Shown here piece after piece: positions 55,751 to 64,000 of a stretch of DNA of 64,000 nucleotides. Position 1 is the stretch's first letter. The number at the start of each line of letters is the position of its first letter. Source of the stretch: JBOGNO01 sp050747245 (GTDB lineage: Bacteria; Acidobacteriota; Terriglobia; Acidiferrales; UBA7541); NCBI GenBank assembly GCA_050747245.1, contig JBOGNO010000001.1:372001-436000 (forward strand), written 5' to 3'. Position numbers and translations under genes: made by a program. The notes beneath the pieces are model-generated. The model ran no database searches. It was not told the DNA's origin and saw only the letters and a list, made by a program, of their open reading frames with translations.

Positions 55751-56974
55751 ATGCGACCCCGCGCTACAGTAGGCCCGCCAACAGAAGCAAAGCGAACCAC
55801 GGGAGAAAGGAAGGTGCCTGTGGTTCAAAGAAACTGTATTCAACGAGGGCATGTGTACAAGACAGGAAAGCGTGGTCGGCAGGTTTGGTACGGACGCTAT
55901 CGGGAGCCCGTCTTCGAGGATGGCCAGTGGAAACGGGCTCTGCGGAACGTCCGCTTGGGAACGACAGCCGAACTGCTGACTCACAACGAAGCGCTGATTG
56001 CACTCGGTCGTATTCTCCAGAGAGTGCAGCCGGGTAGCAGATCCGAGGCCTTCTATTCCGCTCGGGAATTCGTCGAGAGGGAGTGGGTTCCCCGAATGCT
56101 GCCGACCCTGAAAGTCTCGACGCAAAGTTCCTACCGCACGAATCTCAATCGATACGCGCTTCCTTGGTTGGGAGAGACGCGGCTCAGGGATTTGCGGAAA
56201 GGAGACATTCAAGCTTGGCTTTCGGCGCTCTCTGAAAATGGGTTATCGCGTCAAACGGTCAAGAATATCTGGTCAGCTCTCTCTTCCGTGTTGCGGACGG
56301 CAGTGGATTGGGGATACATCAAGGAAAACCCAGCCCATGGCGTCCGTTTCCCAGCCCGACAACCGAAGGCGGCAGTCTTTCTGCCTACGCCCGAGCAAGT
56401 GGGCCAGATCCTCACGCAACTTCCGGAGCCGAGTTACACGCTCCTGTTGCTGCTTGTGGGGACTGGCTTGCGTGCAGGCGAAGCCATCGGACTGCGCTGG
56501 GAGGATATCGATCTGAACCGCAAGAATCTCACGGTTCGGCGCGATGTCTGGCACGGGAAGGTGAATTCTCCGAAATATAAGGCCAGTGAGAGAGTGATCC
56601 CACTGGGTCCCATTTTGGCGGAACACCTTCAGGACCGACGCAGCATGGCGAATTCTTGGGTCTTCGCGGGGAATTTCAACAAGCCGTTAGATCCGAGAAA
56701 TCTCGCCAAGAGACATTTGCATCCAGTGCTCGACCGTTTGGAGATCCCACGCTTTTCCTGGCATCGATTGCGCAAGCTACATTCGACCTATCTAGGAGAC
56801 CTGAGCGTTTCACCGCGAATCATGCAGGCGCAGCTCGGCCACGCCGACGCGGCACTTACGCTCAACGTCTACACGCAGATAATTCCCGAATCGCAGCGAC
56901 GTGCAATCGAGAATCTAGAGGGCCTGTTGTTCCGAAATGTTCCGAAAGTGGAGCAGGGGCCGATTGTTCAATGA
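55751..56974 (+). CDS. Tyrosine site-specific integrase of the island
   Basis: 407 residues. N-terminal arm-binding part (GHVYKTGKRGRQVWYGRYRE), core-binding SAM-like domain (LKVSTQSSYRTNLNRYALPW then AWLSALSENGLSRQTVKNIW), and catalytic domain. The catalytic residues are visible: Arg in GTGLRAGEAIGLRWEDID, HxxR in FSWHRLRKLHSTYL, His in QLGHADAALTLNVY and the Tyr in NVYTQI. It ends 26 bp before the 46-bp att repeat and points toward the tRNA, the usual place for an integrase that uses a tRNA 3' end. Confidence 0.93.
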   Translation: MRPRATVGPPTEAKRTTGERKVPVVQRNCIQRGHVYKTGKRGRQVWYGRYREPVFEDGQWKRALRNVRLGTTAELLTHNEALIALGRILQRVQPGSRSEAFYSAREFVEREWVPRMLPTLKVSTQSSYRTNLNRYALPWLGETRLRDLRKGDIQAWLSALSENGLSRQTVKNIWSALSSVLRTAVDWGYIKENPAHGVRFPARQPKAAVFLPTPEQVGQILTQLPEPSYTLLLLLVGTGLRAGEAIGLRWEDIDLNRKNLTVRRDVWHGKVNSPKYKASERVIPLGPILAEHLQDRRSMANSWVFAGNFNKPLDPRNLAKRHLHPVLDRLEIPRFSWHRLRKLHSTYLGDLSVSPRIMQAQLGHADAALTLNVYTQIIPESQRRAIENLEGLLFRNVPKVEQGPIVQ

Positions 56975-57000
56975 GAATTCAGGTTGCAAATAATAAGGTT

Positions 57001-57046
57001 ATGGCGCGCCTGAGAGGAGTTGAACCTCCGACCTCTGGTTCCGGAG
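57001..57046 (-). repeat. att repeat within the intact tRNA-Arg
   Basis: Perfect 46-bp match to 22008-22053 in the same orientation. It runs from the anticodon loop to one base beyond the CCA. The copy supplied by the island restores a complete tRNA gene here. Confidence 0.85.
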
Positions 57047-57078
57047 ACCAGCGCTCTATCCAACTGAGCTACAGGCGC
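57002..57078 (-). tRNA. tRNA-Arg(CCG), island integration site
   Basis: 77 nt with encoded CCA. The acceptor stem GCGCCTG/CAGGCGC is perfect. D stem GCTC/GAGC, anticodon stem CTGGT/ACCAG with loop CTCCGGA (anticodon CCG), and T stem GGAGG/CCTCT with loop TTCAACT are all present. It reads CGG codons. The 5' half is chromosomal and the 3' half is the att sequence. The stretch 57079-57403 to the right shows no further gene. Confidence 0.95.
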
Positions 57079-57403
57079 GCAGTTCGTAATCCGAGCAAAC
57101 TGCGAGGACGCTTGATTTGCGCCGCGAGAAAATCTCGGAATAGAGATCAAGCGGCAGTTACACAGCCAGTCTAGGGCCGCGCCGGAAAAGCGTCAAGCAC
57201 CACAAGCTGCAGTTTGCGAGGCGAGCTTCAATTCCGCGATCGCAAGGAGGGCGGCGTGCGCGAAGCGAAAATCTTGATGACTCCGAACCCACTCCTCTGT
57301 ACAATCCCGCACGGTCTGAGCGCTGCGACGGTGCGTCGCCGCGAAGACCGCACGCCGCGATTCTTTGCATCGCGCGGACGATCGAACAAAGCGGAGAGTG
57401 CCT

Positions 57404-58603
57404 GTGGCCCGGCGCATTCGAACGGCAAAGAAACTCGCGCAGCGAATCGACATCAACTATTTCAAGGGCCCGAATCCTCTACGGCGCGCGCGCTTTTTCC
57501 TTGCGCTGCTCATTCCGGTTGTGGGCGGATTGTGGTTGCTCGGACTTTCCACGCGACACCACAAGGGCGTATATAGCCCCGGAGCAGTTTCCGACCCGCA
57601 CGCATTCATGGGGGACGAATGCTCCCGCTGCCACGTCGCGCAGGGAAAGACCTTTTTTCACACCGCCAAACTGGGAACGACCGATCAGGCTTGCCTCACC
57701 TGCCACGACGGCCCGCAGCACCAGGATGGAATCGCCGCCACCGGCTGCGCGGAATGCCATGTGGAGCATCGGGGAAGGCTGGTACAAATCGCGCATGTCC
57801 GCGACGCCAACTGCGCCTTGTGTCATGCCTCGCTTGAGCCCGCGGTTTCGCGTTTCAACAATCATCCAGGGTTTGTCCTTCCCCAGACAGACCCCGGCAC
57901 GGTGAAGCTCAATCACAAGGCACATCTGGCGCAGAGCCTGACGTGCGATCAGTGCCATCACACTGGCATCGCCGATCCCAATGCATGCAAGCCGCAAGGT
58001 GCCAACTGCGACCGCCCGAGCGCCTCGCTCGCTCTGATGGTGCCGGTGACGTACAAGGACACCTGCGAAGGCTGTCACGATGCGCTGAATTTCCAGACGG
58101 CGTTCGGCGATACGGCTCCGCACGACACGCCGGAAAAGATTGACGCTTGGTTCAGGAGAACCCATTCGGCTGATCCGGCAAAAATCGCAAGCGCCGAAAA
58201 GCAGCTCTGGGAGAATACCTGCACGTTTTGTCACGAACAAATTCAACTCAGTCCCGGACCTCTGCCCAAGATTGCGCCGGCCAAGATCACGCAGCGCTGG
58301 TTCAACAATGCCGTCTTCAGCCACGACGCGCACCGCAGCGTGGATTGCCTCACATGCCATGCAAGCATTTCGAACAGCGAAAGCACGCAGGATATCAATC
58401 TCCCCAAAGTCCAAGACTGCCAGCAATGCCACCGGCCGAATCGCGTCGAATCCGCTTGCTTCGAATGTCACGTGTATCACGATTGGACGAAAGAGACGCC
58501 CACGAGCGGGAAAATCACGGCAAAAGAGGTGGCAGGTCTGGAGCCGAAGGCGCCCGCAGGATCTCTGCCCCAACTGAAAACCCTCTCAGCAATCCGGCCT
58601 TAG
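57404..58603 (+). CDS. Membrane-anchored decaheme cytochrome c
   Basis: About 399 residues. One N-terminal hydrophobic helix (FFLALLIPVVGGLWLLGL) is followed by ten CXXCH sites: CSRCH, CLTCH, CAECH, CALCH, CDQCH, CEGCH, CTFCH, CLTCH, CQQCH and CFECH. The helix lacks a clear cleavage site, so the protein probably stays in the inner membrane facing the periplasm. GTG at 57404 has GGAG 7 nt upstream; GTG at 57398 is an alternative. It is convergent with a cytochrome/porin operon and may pass quinol-derived electrons to it. Confidence 0.88.
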   Translation: MARRIRTAKKLAQRIDINYFKGPNPLRRARFFLALLIPVVGGLWLLGLSTRHHKGVYSPGAVSDPHAFMGDECSRCHVAQGKTFFHTAKLGTTDQACLTCHDGPQHQDGIAATGCAECHVEHRGRLVQIAHVRDANCALCHASLEPAVSRFNNHPGFVLPQTDPGTVKLNHKAHLAQSLTCDQCHHTGIADPNACKPQGANCDRPSASLALMVPVTYKDTCEGCHDALNFQTAFGDTAPHDTPEKIDAWFRRTHSADPAKIASAEKQLWENTCTFCHEQIQLSPGPLPKIAPAKITQRWFNNAVFSHDAHRSVDCLTCHASISNSESTQDINLPKVQDCQQCHRPNRVESACFECHVYHDWTKETPTSGKITAKEVAGLEPKAPAGSLPQLKTLSAIRP

Positions 58604-58624
58604 ATGGCGGATCGCCGAGAGGGT
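58580..58624. terminator. Long hairpin between convergent cytochrome genes
   Basis: Two 17-nt arms (58580-58596 and 58608-58624) pair with two mismatches, ACCCTCTC with GAGAGGGT at the base and ATCCG with CGGAT at the top, around an 11-nt loop. The structure spans the stop codon of the decaheme gene. It probably serves as a bidirectional terminator, although no strong T run follows. Confidence 0.5.
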
Positions 58625-58673
58625 TGGAATCTCCAAAAACCGCGGCGCGGTAAAATCTACGCCCGAATCCCGA

Positions 58674-59006
58674 TTACTTAAGCGTCCGCATGTAGGCGAC
58701 GACGTTATCCAGATCGGCGTCAGAGACACCGTTGGTCTTCATCATTTTTCCAGTAACGCCCGAGACGGACTGCTTTTTCAAATCGGCGTCGCTGCGGCCC
58801 TGTACTTCCTTGGAATTAACCGCGTTGAAGGTAATCGCGCCGAACTTCGCTTTTTCGCCCTTCAGGCCGTGGCAGCCCTGACATTTTTTTGCATAGACGG
58901 CCTTGCCTGCTGTGGCGTCGCCCGCGGCCTGCGCGGATGAGACGGACAAAACCACTGCCAGAGGAAGAGCCAGAATTGCTGCGAGCAGTGCTGAGTAGCG
59001 CTTCAT
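58674..59006 (-). CDS. Small exported cytochrome c
   Basis: About 110 residues. Signal peptide (LAAILALPLAVVLSVSSAQA), heme site KKCQGCHGLKGEKA and a candidate Met ligand in TGKMMKTNG. Class I cytochrome c. The ATG at 59006 has GGAGT 4 nt upstream; longer frames upstream lack a signal peptide start. It is the last gene after the porin and decaheme-LVIVD genes on this strand, with a gap of about 120 bp. Probably a soluble electron shuttle for that system. Confidence 0.88.
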   Translation of the reverse strand: MKRYSALLAAILALPLAVVLSVSSAQAAGDATAGKAVYAKKCQGCHGLKGEKAKFGAITFNAVNSKEVQGRSDADLKKQSVSGVTGKMMKTNGVSDADLDNVVAYMRTLK

Positions 59007-59127
59007 CGTTACTCCTCGAGATTCGAGATTTAATTCCCGATAAAACCTGTGACTGACGCTCCGGATGAAACCGGAGCAAGCCCATTCTACGCGTCGCGGC
59101 ATACTTGTCAATCTACCTTGCGCAGCC

Positions 59128-62100
59128 TCAGCGCCTCTCGCCGCCGGCTTTGGCAGCCGGCGATGCTCCCGTGGCTGGAGAGACTGGGGGCGCCTCTCGT
59201 TTGAGTACGCTGGCGGGCGGTTGGTTGCTCAGCTTCATCAGCCGCCCGTCTGGGTAGTAGAGAATCCGATGGATTTCGTCGGCGTTAAAAGGCCGAGAGC
59301 CCATTCGATTGTCCACTGCGATTTCACTGCCCGATTCATCCACGAACCGGTCGCGCACCTGACCTGCAGCTACGGCGACGGCCCGGCCGCCGCCCGTGAA
59401 ACTCGAAATCAGCCTCGGCGTTAAATCCGGGGCGAAGCCCATGTAGCCGGGTGTGTCGTCCGGCTGCGCGAGGCCAACGATGCGCAGGCCGTTCTTCCCG
59501 TCGGCCACGTAGGCGAAGTAACTCACGTTGGTTTCGCCCACCATCACGTCGCAAGCATCGTTGATGGCACCATCTGCCGTGAAGAAGATCGGCGCGCCGG
59601 GCTTTTCCGGATTCGCGACGTCAATGATCGCGAGCCCCTGTTTTCCCGCCGCGATCAGCGCGTAGGTGCGGAAGAGCGTCAGGCCTCGCGCATCGGCCAT
59701 CGAAACCGCCGCTCCGGAAACGAGATTCGGCTGCTCAGGGTTGGTGATGTCGAAAATCTTCATTCCGCTCCGGTCGAGAATAAACGCGTAACGCAGCTGC
59801 AAATCAAGCGCGTGTGCGCCATCGAGAGCGCCTGCGGGACTTTGATAGACAAGTTTCGGCTCGAGTGGCACATTCAGATCAACGACGCTGAGTCCCGCCT
59901 GATCAGAGACGACGTAGGCGTAGTGCCCCCACAACTTCACAGCCATCGCCCCCGAAAGCTTGCCATCGGGATTGAAGCGCTTGCGCGTGATGAGGTAGTT
60001 GTTCTCCGGGTCCTGATCCGTAAGTGTATTTATGTCAATCAGCAGTAATCCATCCTTGCGGTCAGTCCCAAGCGCGTAGCGGAAAATTTCGTGGATGGGC
60101 TCCTCGCGATTGGACTCGAGTTGCCCGCGATCGAGAGCCATAGGCAACGAGGACGCGAAGGTGATGTAGGTCGCATCCGGACTGTGCACCACCGAGCCCT
60201 CGCCGAGCGGCGAATTCACATGCTGCACGATTCTCTGCGCAAACTGCTTGTTATTGATGTTTGCAATGTCGTAGAGCCTGAAACCATCCGACCCCTCGGC
60301 CGCGAGAGCGAATTCCCCGCGCACCGCCAGCGAAACGATTTTCGGGGCGTGGCGCGTGTGGCTCGTGCGGAGTTTTCGCCCCCCCTTGACGAACTTGTTG
60401 TAGCTCTCCGGGTAAAGAATTTTGTCGAAATTGCTGCCAATCACCGGCACTGGCTCGCTGCCTTCGGCCACCTCGACCCCCGTGATGCCTTTGCCGTTTT
60501 CAGCGATGTAAGCAAAAGAACCGACAAAATTGAGTGCGTTGACCCCGAAGCCCATCATCGAGGCAATGCGCGCGTTATTGTTATTTTCAGCGCTCAGATG
60601 ACAATCCGTGCAAGTCTTCGTTTCTTTCGTGCGCACCGTATGCGGCGGATGCGGCGTCATCGCATTGTTGGCGAAGCCGGGAGTTGAAACCAGTGGCTGC
60701 TCATGGACGACGTTGTTGCGGTCGCCGTCGAGCACGCTCACGATGGTGCTGCTCGCGGGCCGCAGCGGCCATACCTTGCTGCTCTGGTTATACGTGCCAA
60801 TGCCGTAGAACCAGAGATCGGTGCGGATCGCTTCCTGATTATAGGGGGCGTAAGCGCGCGAAAAGCGTGGATCAAAATGCAGGTCTCGCGACTTCACGTT
60901 GATGTCGAGCGGCAGGTGGCAGCCCGAGCAGGTGGTTTGCCATGAGGAATGGCAAGAGAAGCACGCAATCGTCTCCGAGTTGTGCGCCAGAACCCCATCA
61001 GGCGATTTAAGGGAGCCCATCTCTCCGGACTTGAGAATTAACTTCGCGTACGCTGCCCTGGGATTGTATTCAGGGTTGGTGGGATCCACAGTGTCCACCA
61101 CCTGTTTCACTTCCCATTGCAGATCGGGCTTAGTCATGGAGTGTTGAATGACCTTCCCATCCTTGGTGACCTCGATCATGGGCGTGCCGAAGGGAGTTTG
61201 CGCATCCGTCAGTTTGTGTCCGCCGCTTTTTCCTTCTCCGCTGGTCGTTAGATTCGTGCGTTGCGTGTACGATCCGTGGCAATCCTGGCAGCGGATTTCG
61301 ATCTCGTCGGTCATTTGCGCGTACAGGTTCCCGTCGCCGTGCATGTCCTGCTCGGTGTGGCAGTCAATGCACTCCATTCCTTTTTCGAAGTGAATGTCTT
61401 TAAGATGCACCGCTTTCCGGAATTTGTCCGGATCATTTTCAGGGACCACATGATCGTCCGCGTCGAGGAGCCGGCCTTTGTCGTCGCGCTTGTACACCTT
61501 CATGATGTTCCAGCCGTGGGAGTGGTAATCCTCGAACTGCGTCTGCTTGAATTCTGGGTTGTGGTCCCAGAGCTGCGGTTCGCCCTTTCCGTAATCCGGT
61601 TCTGCGTTGAGCTTCTTGACCAGAGCCGCATCCGATTCGCGATCCCACCAGACGGCGCCAATGTAGGTATCGAGCGAACCATTGCCCTGGTGATAATGGC
61701 AGCTCAGGCATTGTATCGAGGGAATGTCGCGCGTGAACTGGTGCACGATCGGAAAGCCCGTCTTGCCTTGTATATTCTTGTCGTTACTGTAGCTGATGCC
61801 CATGTTGCCGTAATGCGCGTAATTACCTGCGGTTTCATCACGGGTATTCGCGTAAATCACATGGCACGCGCTGCAGCCGCTGGCGCGGTAATCGCCGCCG
61901 ATCCTGTTTGCGCCCACGAACCAGAGTGTCGGATCGTTCAGACGCGTCTTCAGAACGTTCAGATACACGGCAGCAATGCGGCCGCCGGTGCCTGGGCCGC
62001 GGTCGCCCAACTCTGGATTATTCACTTCCGCGACGCGCAGCGGGTCTTGGATCTTAGTCACATCGAAATTCGGGTGGGGATGAAGCTGCGTGAGCGCTCC

Positions 62101-62697
62101 ACGGTCCTGCGCTTCTTTTGTGGGAGGCGGATTCGGAATGATAGCTGCGGGATGCCCGTTGGCATCGAATCCTTCCCCGTACACCGGAATCTTGGTGTCG
62201 ATCGAGCCGTTGTTATAGAAAACGGCGTTGTGCGCCATCGTGTTCGTGGACATGACGGATTTTCGCACTGAGTTGACGATGTCTCCGTGACACTGCCCGC
62301 AAGCCTTATCCGCAATCCTCAGGTCGCCGGGATTCAGGAACTGGACAAACGCGGACTTCTCCAGATTCAACTGCGCGTAGGATTCCGCCGGCCGCGCACT
62401 GTTGGCGAAGATGCTGCCTTTGTGCGGTTGGACGTGCGCTCCTTCCTTCGTCGTGGCTTTGTCGTTTCCTCCGTGGCAAGCCACGCAGTCGAGGGGCACA
62501 TTGGCATGCATGGACTCGATGCCGTTGTGGCAAGTTTCGCACGACGCCTGTGCTTGCGGCTCTTCCGCCTTCTTCTCTTGAGCGATCGTGCCCGCGGGCC
62601 AGAGCAGCAGCGCGCACGCCCCCGAGACAAATAGAATGGCAGAGAGAACTCCGCCCTTCGCCGGGCCCCAATTCCAGTGCGAGTTCATGGGTCTCAT
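59128..62697 (-). CDS. Decaheme cytochrome fused to an LVIVD beta-propeller
   Basis: About 1189 residues. Signal peptide (LSAILFVSGACALLLWPAG). Ten CXXCH sites lie in the first ~720 residues: CETCH, CVACH, CGQCH, CSACH, CLSCH, CIDCH, CQDCH, CFSCH, CSGCH and CTDCH. Residues ~770-1130 carry about six LVIVD-type blades (GFRLYDIAN, GLLLIDINT, GLSVVDLNV, GMKIFDITN, GLAIIDVAN). The tail is Pro/Ala-rich. LVIVD propellers are usually surface-exposed, so this may be a cell-surface terminal cytochrome. It starts 25 bp after the barrel gene, its likely outer-membrane partner. The start is ATG 62697 or 62688. Confidence 0.85.
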   Translation of the reverse strand: MRPMNSHWNWGPAKGGVLSAILFVSGACALLLWPAGTIAQEKKAEEPQAQASCETCHNGIESMHANVPLDCVACHGGNDKATTKEGAHVQPHKGSIFANSARPAESYAQLNLEKSAFVQFLNPGDLRIADKACGQCHGDIVNSVRKSVMSTNTMAHNAVFYNNGSIDTKIPVYGEGFDANGHPAAIIPNPPPTKEAQDRGALTQLHPHPNFDVTKIQDPLRVAEVNNPELGDRGPGTGGRIAAVYLNVLKTRLNDPTLWFVGANRIGGDYRASGCSACHVIYANTRDETAGNYAHYGNMGISYSNDKNIQGKTGFPIVHQFTRDIPSIQCLSCHYHQGNGSLDTYIGAVWWDRESDAALVKKLNAEPDYGKGEPQLWDHNPEFKQTQFEDYHSHGWNIMKVYKRDDKGRLLDADDHVVPENDPDKFRKAVHLKDIHFEKGMECIDCHTEQDMHGDGNLYAQMTDEIEIRCQDCHGSYTQRTNLTTSGEGKSGGHKLTDAQTPFGTPMIEVTKDGKVIQHSMTKPDLQWEVKQVVDTVDPTNPEYNPRAAYAKLILKSGEMGSLKSPDGVLAHNSETIACFSCHSSWQTTCSGCHLPLDINVKSRDLHFDPRFSRAYAPYNQEAIRTDLWFYGIGTYNQSSKVWPLRPASSTIVSVLDGDRNNVVHEQPLVSTPGFANNAMTPHPPHTVRTKETKTCTDCHLSAENNNNARIASMMGFGVNALNFVGSFAYIAENGKGITGVEVAEGSEPVPVIGSNFDKILYPESYNKFVKGGRKLRTSHTRHAPKIVSLAVRGEFALAAEGSDGFRLYDIANINNKQFAQRIVQHVNSPLGEGSVVHSPDATYITFASSLPMALDRGQLESNREEPIHEIFRYALGTDRKDGLLLIDINTLTDQDPENNYLITRKRFNPDGKLSGAMAVKLWGHYAYVVSDQAGLSVVDLNVPLEPKLVYQSPAGALDGAHALDLQLRYAFILDRSGMKIFDITNPEQPNLVSGAAVSMADARGLTLFRTYALIAAGKQGLAIIDVANPEKPGAPIFFTADGAINDACDVMVGETNVSYFAYVADGKNGLRIVGLAQPDDTPGYMGFAPDLTPRLISSFTGGGRAVAVAAGQVRDRFVDESGSEIAVDNRMGSRPFNADEIHRILYYPDGRLMKLSNQPPASVLKREAPPVSPATGASPAAKAGGERR

Positions 62698-62721
62698 TAA
62701 CACACCCCGAGTTTCCAGATA

Positions 62722-64000
62722 TCAGAAAACCAGCCGCGGAATCAATTGCACTGTGTACACAGGACGATTGCTTCCAAATGCGTCCCGTAACCCGGCCAGC
62801 GGATTCAGCACGGAAAAGCTCATGTCAATCACAAACAAGTCGTTAATCCGCCTCAGTACAGGCTTCCATCGAAGGAAGAAAACCTCTTCTATCCCTCCTG
62901 CATGATGATTAATGACGAACGGGCGGTTGCCTGAAGCAAATGTGCCCAGGTTGTTAAACCGGAAATAGTTCTCATTGAAGGCGAATTGCAACCGGGGTGT
63001 AATCGTCGTATCCAGGCCCGCATTAATGAGTTGTAAGCCGGGGTTGACGTAATTGGCCTGGCCATTAGCTCCCCGTAGCGAGGGGAAAAAGCTGTTGGCT
63101 CGTGTAAAATCGCCCTTTCCAAATTTGATGTCCTCGCCCGTCCAGTAACTGAACGGCCCCCCGAACAAGACCACCGCGTCGCTAATAGAATCAAATCCCG
63201 TGTCCGTCTTGCTTTTCGGGTCAGCGCTATCTCCGGAGGCATACACGTAGCCGAACCGGAATTTCCAAAAATCCAGGGGATACTCGACGTCCGCCACCGC
63301 CGTCCATGCCCGCACATCGTGCGGCTGTATCACCCCCGATGCGAGATGATCCGCAGTCCCAAATACGCCGTAAATCGCGGGATTGAAAATAAATCTCCCC
63401 ACGTTGCCGTTGAATGTCGCGCCAGTGTAGTAGGTGTTCAGGTTGAGCTGGTTTGTCGCGTTGCCGACAATCTTTCGCGGGTCGTGGTTGAAATGAAAGC
63501 TCCATTCGCTATTCCAGCCCTTCACCAGAAAATCTTCCCAGGTGAACCGGGTAATGAAAACCCCGTGCTGGGCGGGCTTTGAAAAATCAAAAAATCCGGA
63601 GACTGCGTCGCGCTGGAAAAGCTTGATGTACACGACGTCGTAGCGCAGCCGGTTCTTCAGCGCCTGCCCGAAAACCCTGCCGCCCAGCCCGCCGTCGTTG
63701 AAGATGAGTCCGTGGAAATCGGACTTGAAATTCTGCAGGCCGCCACGGAAAAACATCTGGTTGAAATTCTCCGTGCCGAAATTGTGGATCTGGAAATCGG
63801 CGAAGGCGTCGAAGACTTGCGCATGGCCTTCCGACTGGGAATCGAATGCGTTGATGTCATGTTTAAAATCGGCTGCGCCATCAATGTGAATCCGGAAGTC
63901 GGAGGGGAAAAAGCGGTCGTCGTTATGACGAATTTCGAATCCGAAGATGCCGTTTTCGTCTCCGAAATTGTTGTGCGCAAAAAACTTCAGATTCTTATTT
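62722..64000 (-). CDS. Outer-membrane beta-barrel protein, 5' end outside window
   Basis: At least 425 residues are visible and the frame stays open to the window edge, so the N-terminus is missing. Alternating amphipathic strands with many aromatic residues and Asn/Gly turns are seen (LRYDVVYIKLFQRDAVSGFF, FWKFRFGYVYASGDSADPKS, YTVQLIPRLVF with the terminal Phe of barrels). The family may be alginate-export or porin-like. It lies directly upstream of the decaheme-LVIVD gene, which suggests a porin-cytochrome complex, but I cannot assign a known porin family. Confidence 0.78.
   Translation of the reverse strand, partial: NKNLKFFAHNNFGDENGIFGFEIRHNDDRFFPSDFRIHIDGAADFKHDINAFDSQSEGHAQVFDAFADFQIHNFGTENFNQMFFRGGLQNFKSDFHGLIFNDGGLGGRVFGQALKNRLRYDVVYIKLFQRDAVSGFFDFSKPAQHGVFITRFTWEDFLVKGWNSEWSFHFNHDPRKIVGNATNQLNLNTYYTGATFNGNVGRFIFNPAIYGVFGTADHLASGVIQPHDVRAWTAVADVEYPLDFWKFRFGYVYASGDSADPKSKTDTGFDSISDAVVLFGGPFSYWTGEDIKFGKGDFTRANSFFPSLRGANGQANYVNPGLQLINAGLDTTITPRLQFAFNENYFRFNNLGTFASGNRPFVINHHAGGIEEVFFLRWKPVLRRINDLFVIDMSFSVLNPLAGLRDAFGSNRPVYTVQLIPRLVF

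Larger units (their letters stand above)
22008..57046. mobile_element. Putative 35-kb genomic island integrated in tRNA-Arg(CCG)
   Basis: The segment is bounded by a perfect 46-bp direct repeat equal to the 3' half of the tRNA-Arg gene at 57002-57078. A tyrosine integrase (55751-56974) lies next to the intact tRNA copy, with an excisionase-like HTH gene and a serine recombinase beside it. This is the standard layout of elements that insert into tRNA 3' ends. No conjugation or phage structural genes are visible, so it is best called an integrative island. It may be composite, since its right part (50-56 kb) looks more AT-rich than its left part. Confidence 0.75.

Noticed and set aside
60091..62271. 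Plus-strand frames opposite the decaheme-LVIVD gene
   Set aside because: Antisense shadows; the minus strand has ten heme motifs and propeller repeats.

Overview
The window looks like a chromosomal segment of an Acidobacteriota bacterium, probably an uncultured soil member. This is inferred from gene content, not from a marker gene. The pointers are MacB/FtsX-like ('ADOP') permeases paired with PadR regulators, a large exported M14 peptidase, a long ICL2-type isocitrate lyase, secreted beta-propeller proteins and many multiheme cytochromes.

Left flank, 1-22007. This part is chromosomal. It holds an ADOP permease with its PadR regulator, a decayed second PadR/permease locus, and a succinate dehydrogenase operon (sdhC-sdhA-sdhB) followed by a TPR-like gene. 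After these come a lipoprotein, an M14 carboxypeptidase-like protein, an ECF sigma/anti-sigma operon between two Spy/CpxP-like proteins, another ADOP permease and aceA. Gaps hold remnants of TPR, AbiV-like and serine/threonine kinase genes.

Island, about 22008-57046. A perfect 46-bp direct repeat (22008-22053 and 57001-57046) is the 3' half of the tRNA-Arg(CCG) gene at 57002-57078. A tyrosine integrase ends 26 bp from the intact tRNA. The layout is that of a 35-kb element inserted into a tRNA gene. Its cargo includes a TolC-MFP-RND efflux operon. Next is a redox module of a DmsE-type decaheme cytochrome, an MtrB/PioB-like outer-membrane barrel, a monoheme cytochrome c and a NapC/NirT-like membrane cytochrome, which together could carry electrons from quinol to the cell surface. 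The rest of the cargo is a hemerythrin-like protein, a CBS protein, a phosphoribosyltransferase, a second tRNA-Arg(CCG), PepSY-like and beta-propeller proteins, an exported TPR-CHAT protein, an SDR plus flavin disulfide reductase pair, and a glycan cassette (a three-domain GT25/sulfotransferase-like/GH16 protein, a GT32-like transferase and a carbamoyltransferase). A palindrome-rich gap, an unknown protein, a serine recombinase, an excisionase-like HTH protein and the integrase close the island.

Right flank, 57079-64000. Here lies a second, chromosomal multiheme cluster. It has a membrane-anchored decaheme cytochrome convergent with an operon of outer-membrane barrel (cut by the window edge), a giant decaheme-LVIVD propeller fusion and a small cytochrome c. 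The locus therefore has two candidate electron-export systems, one on each side of the island boundary.
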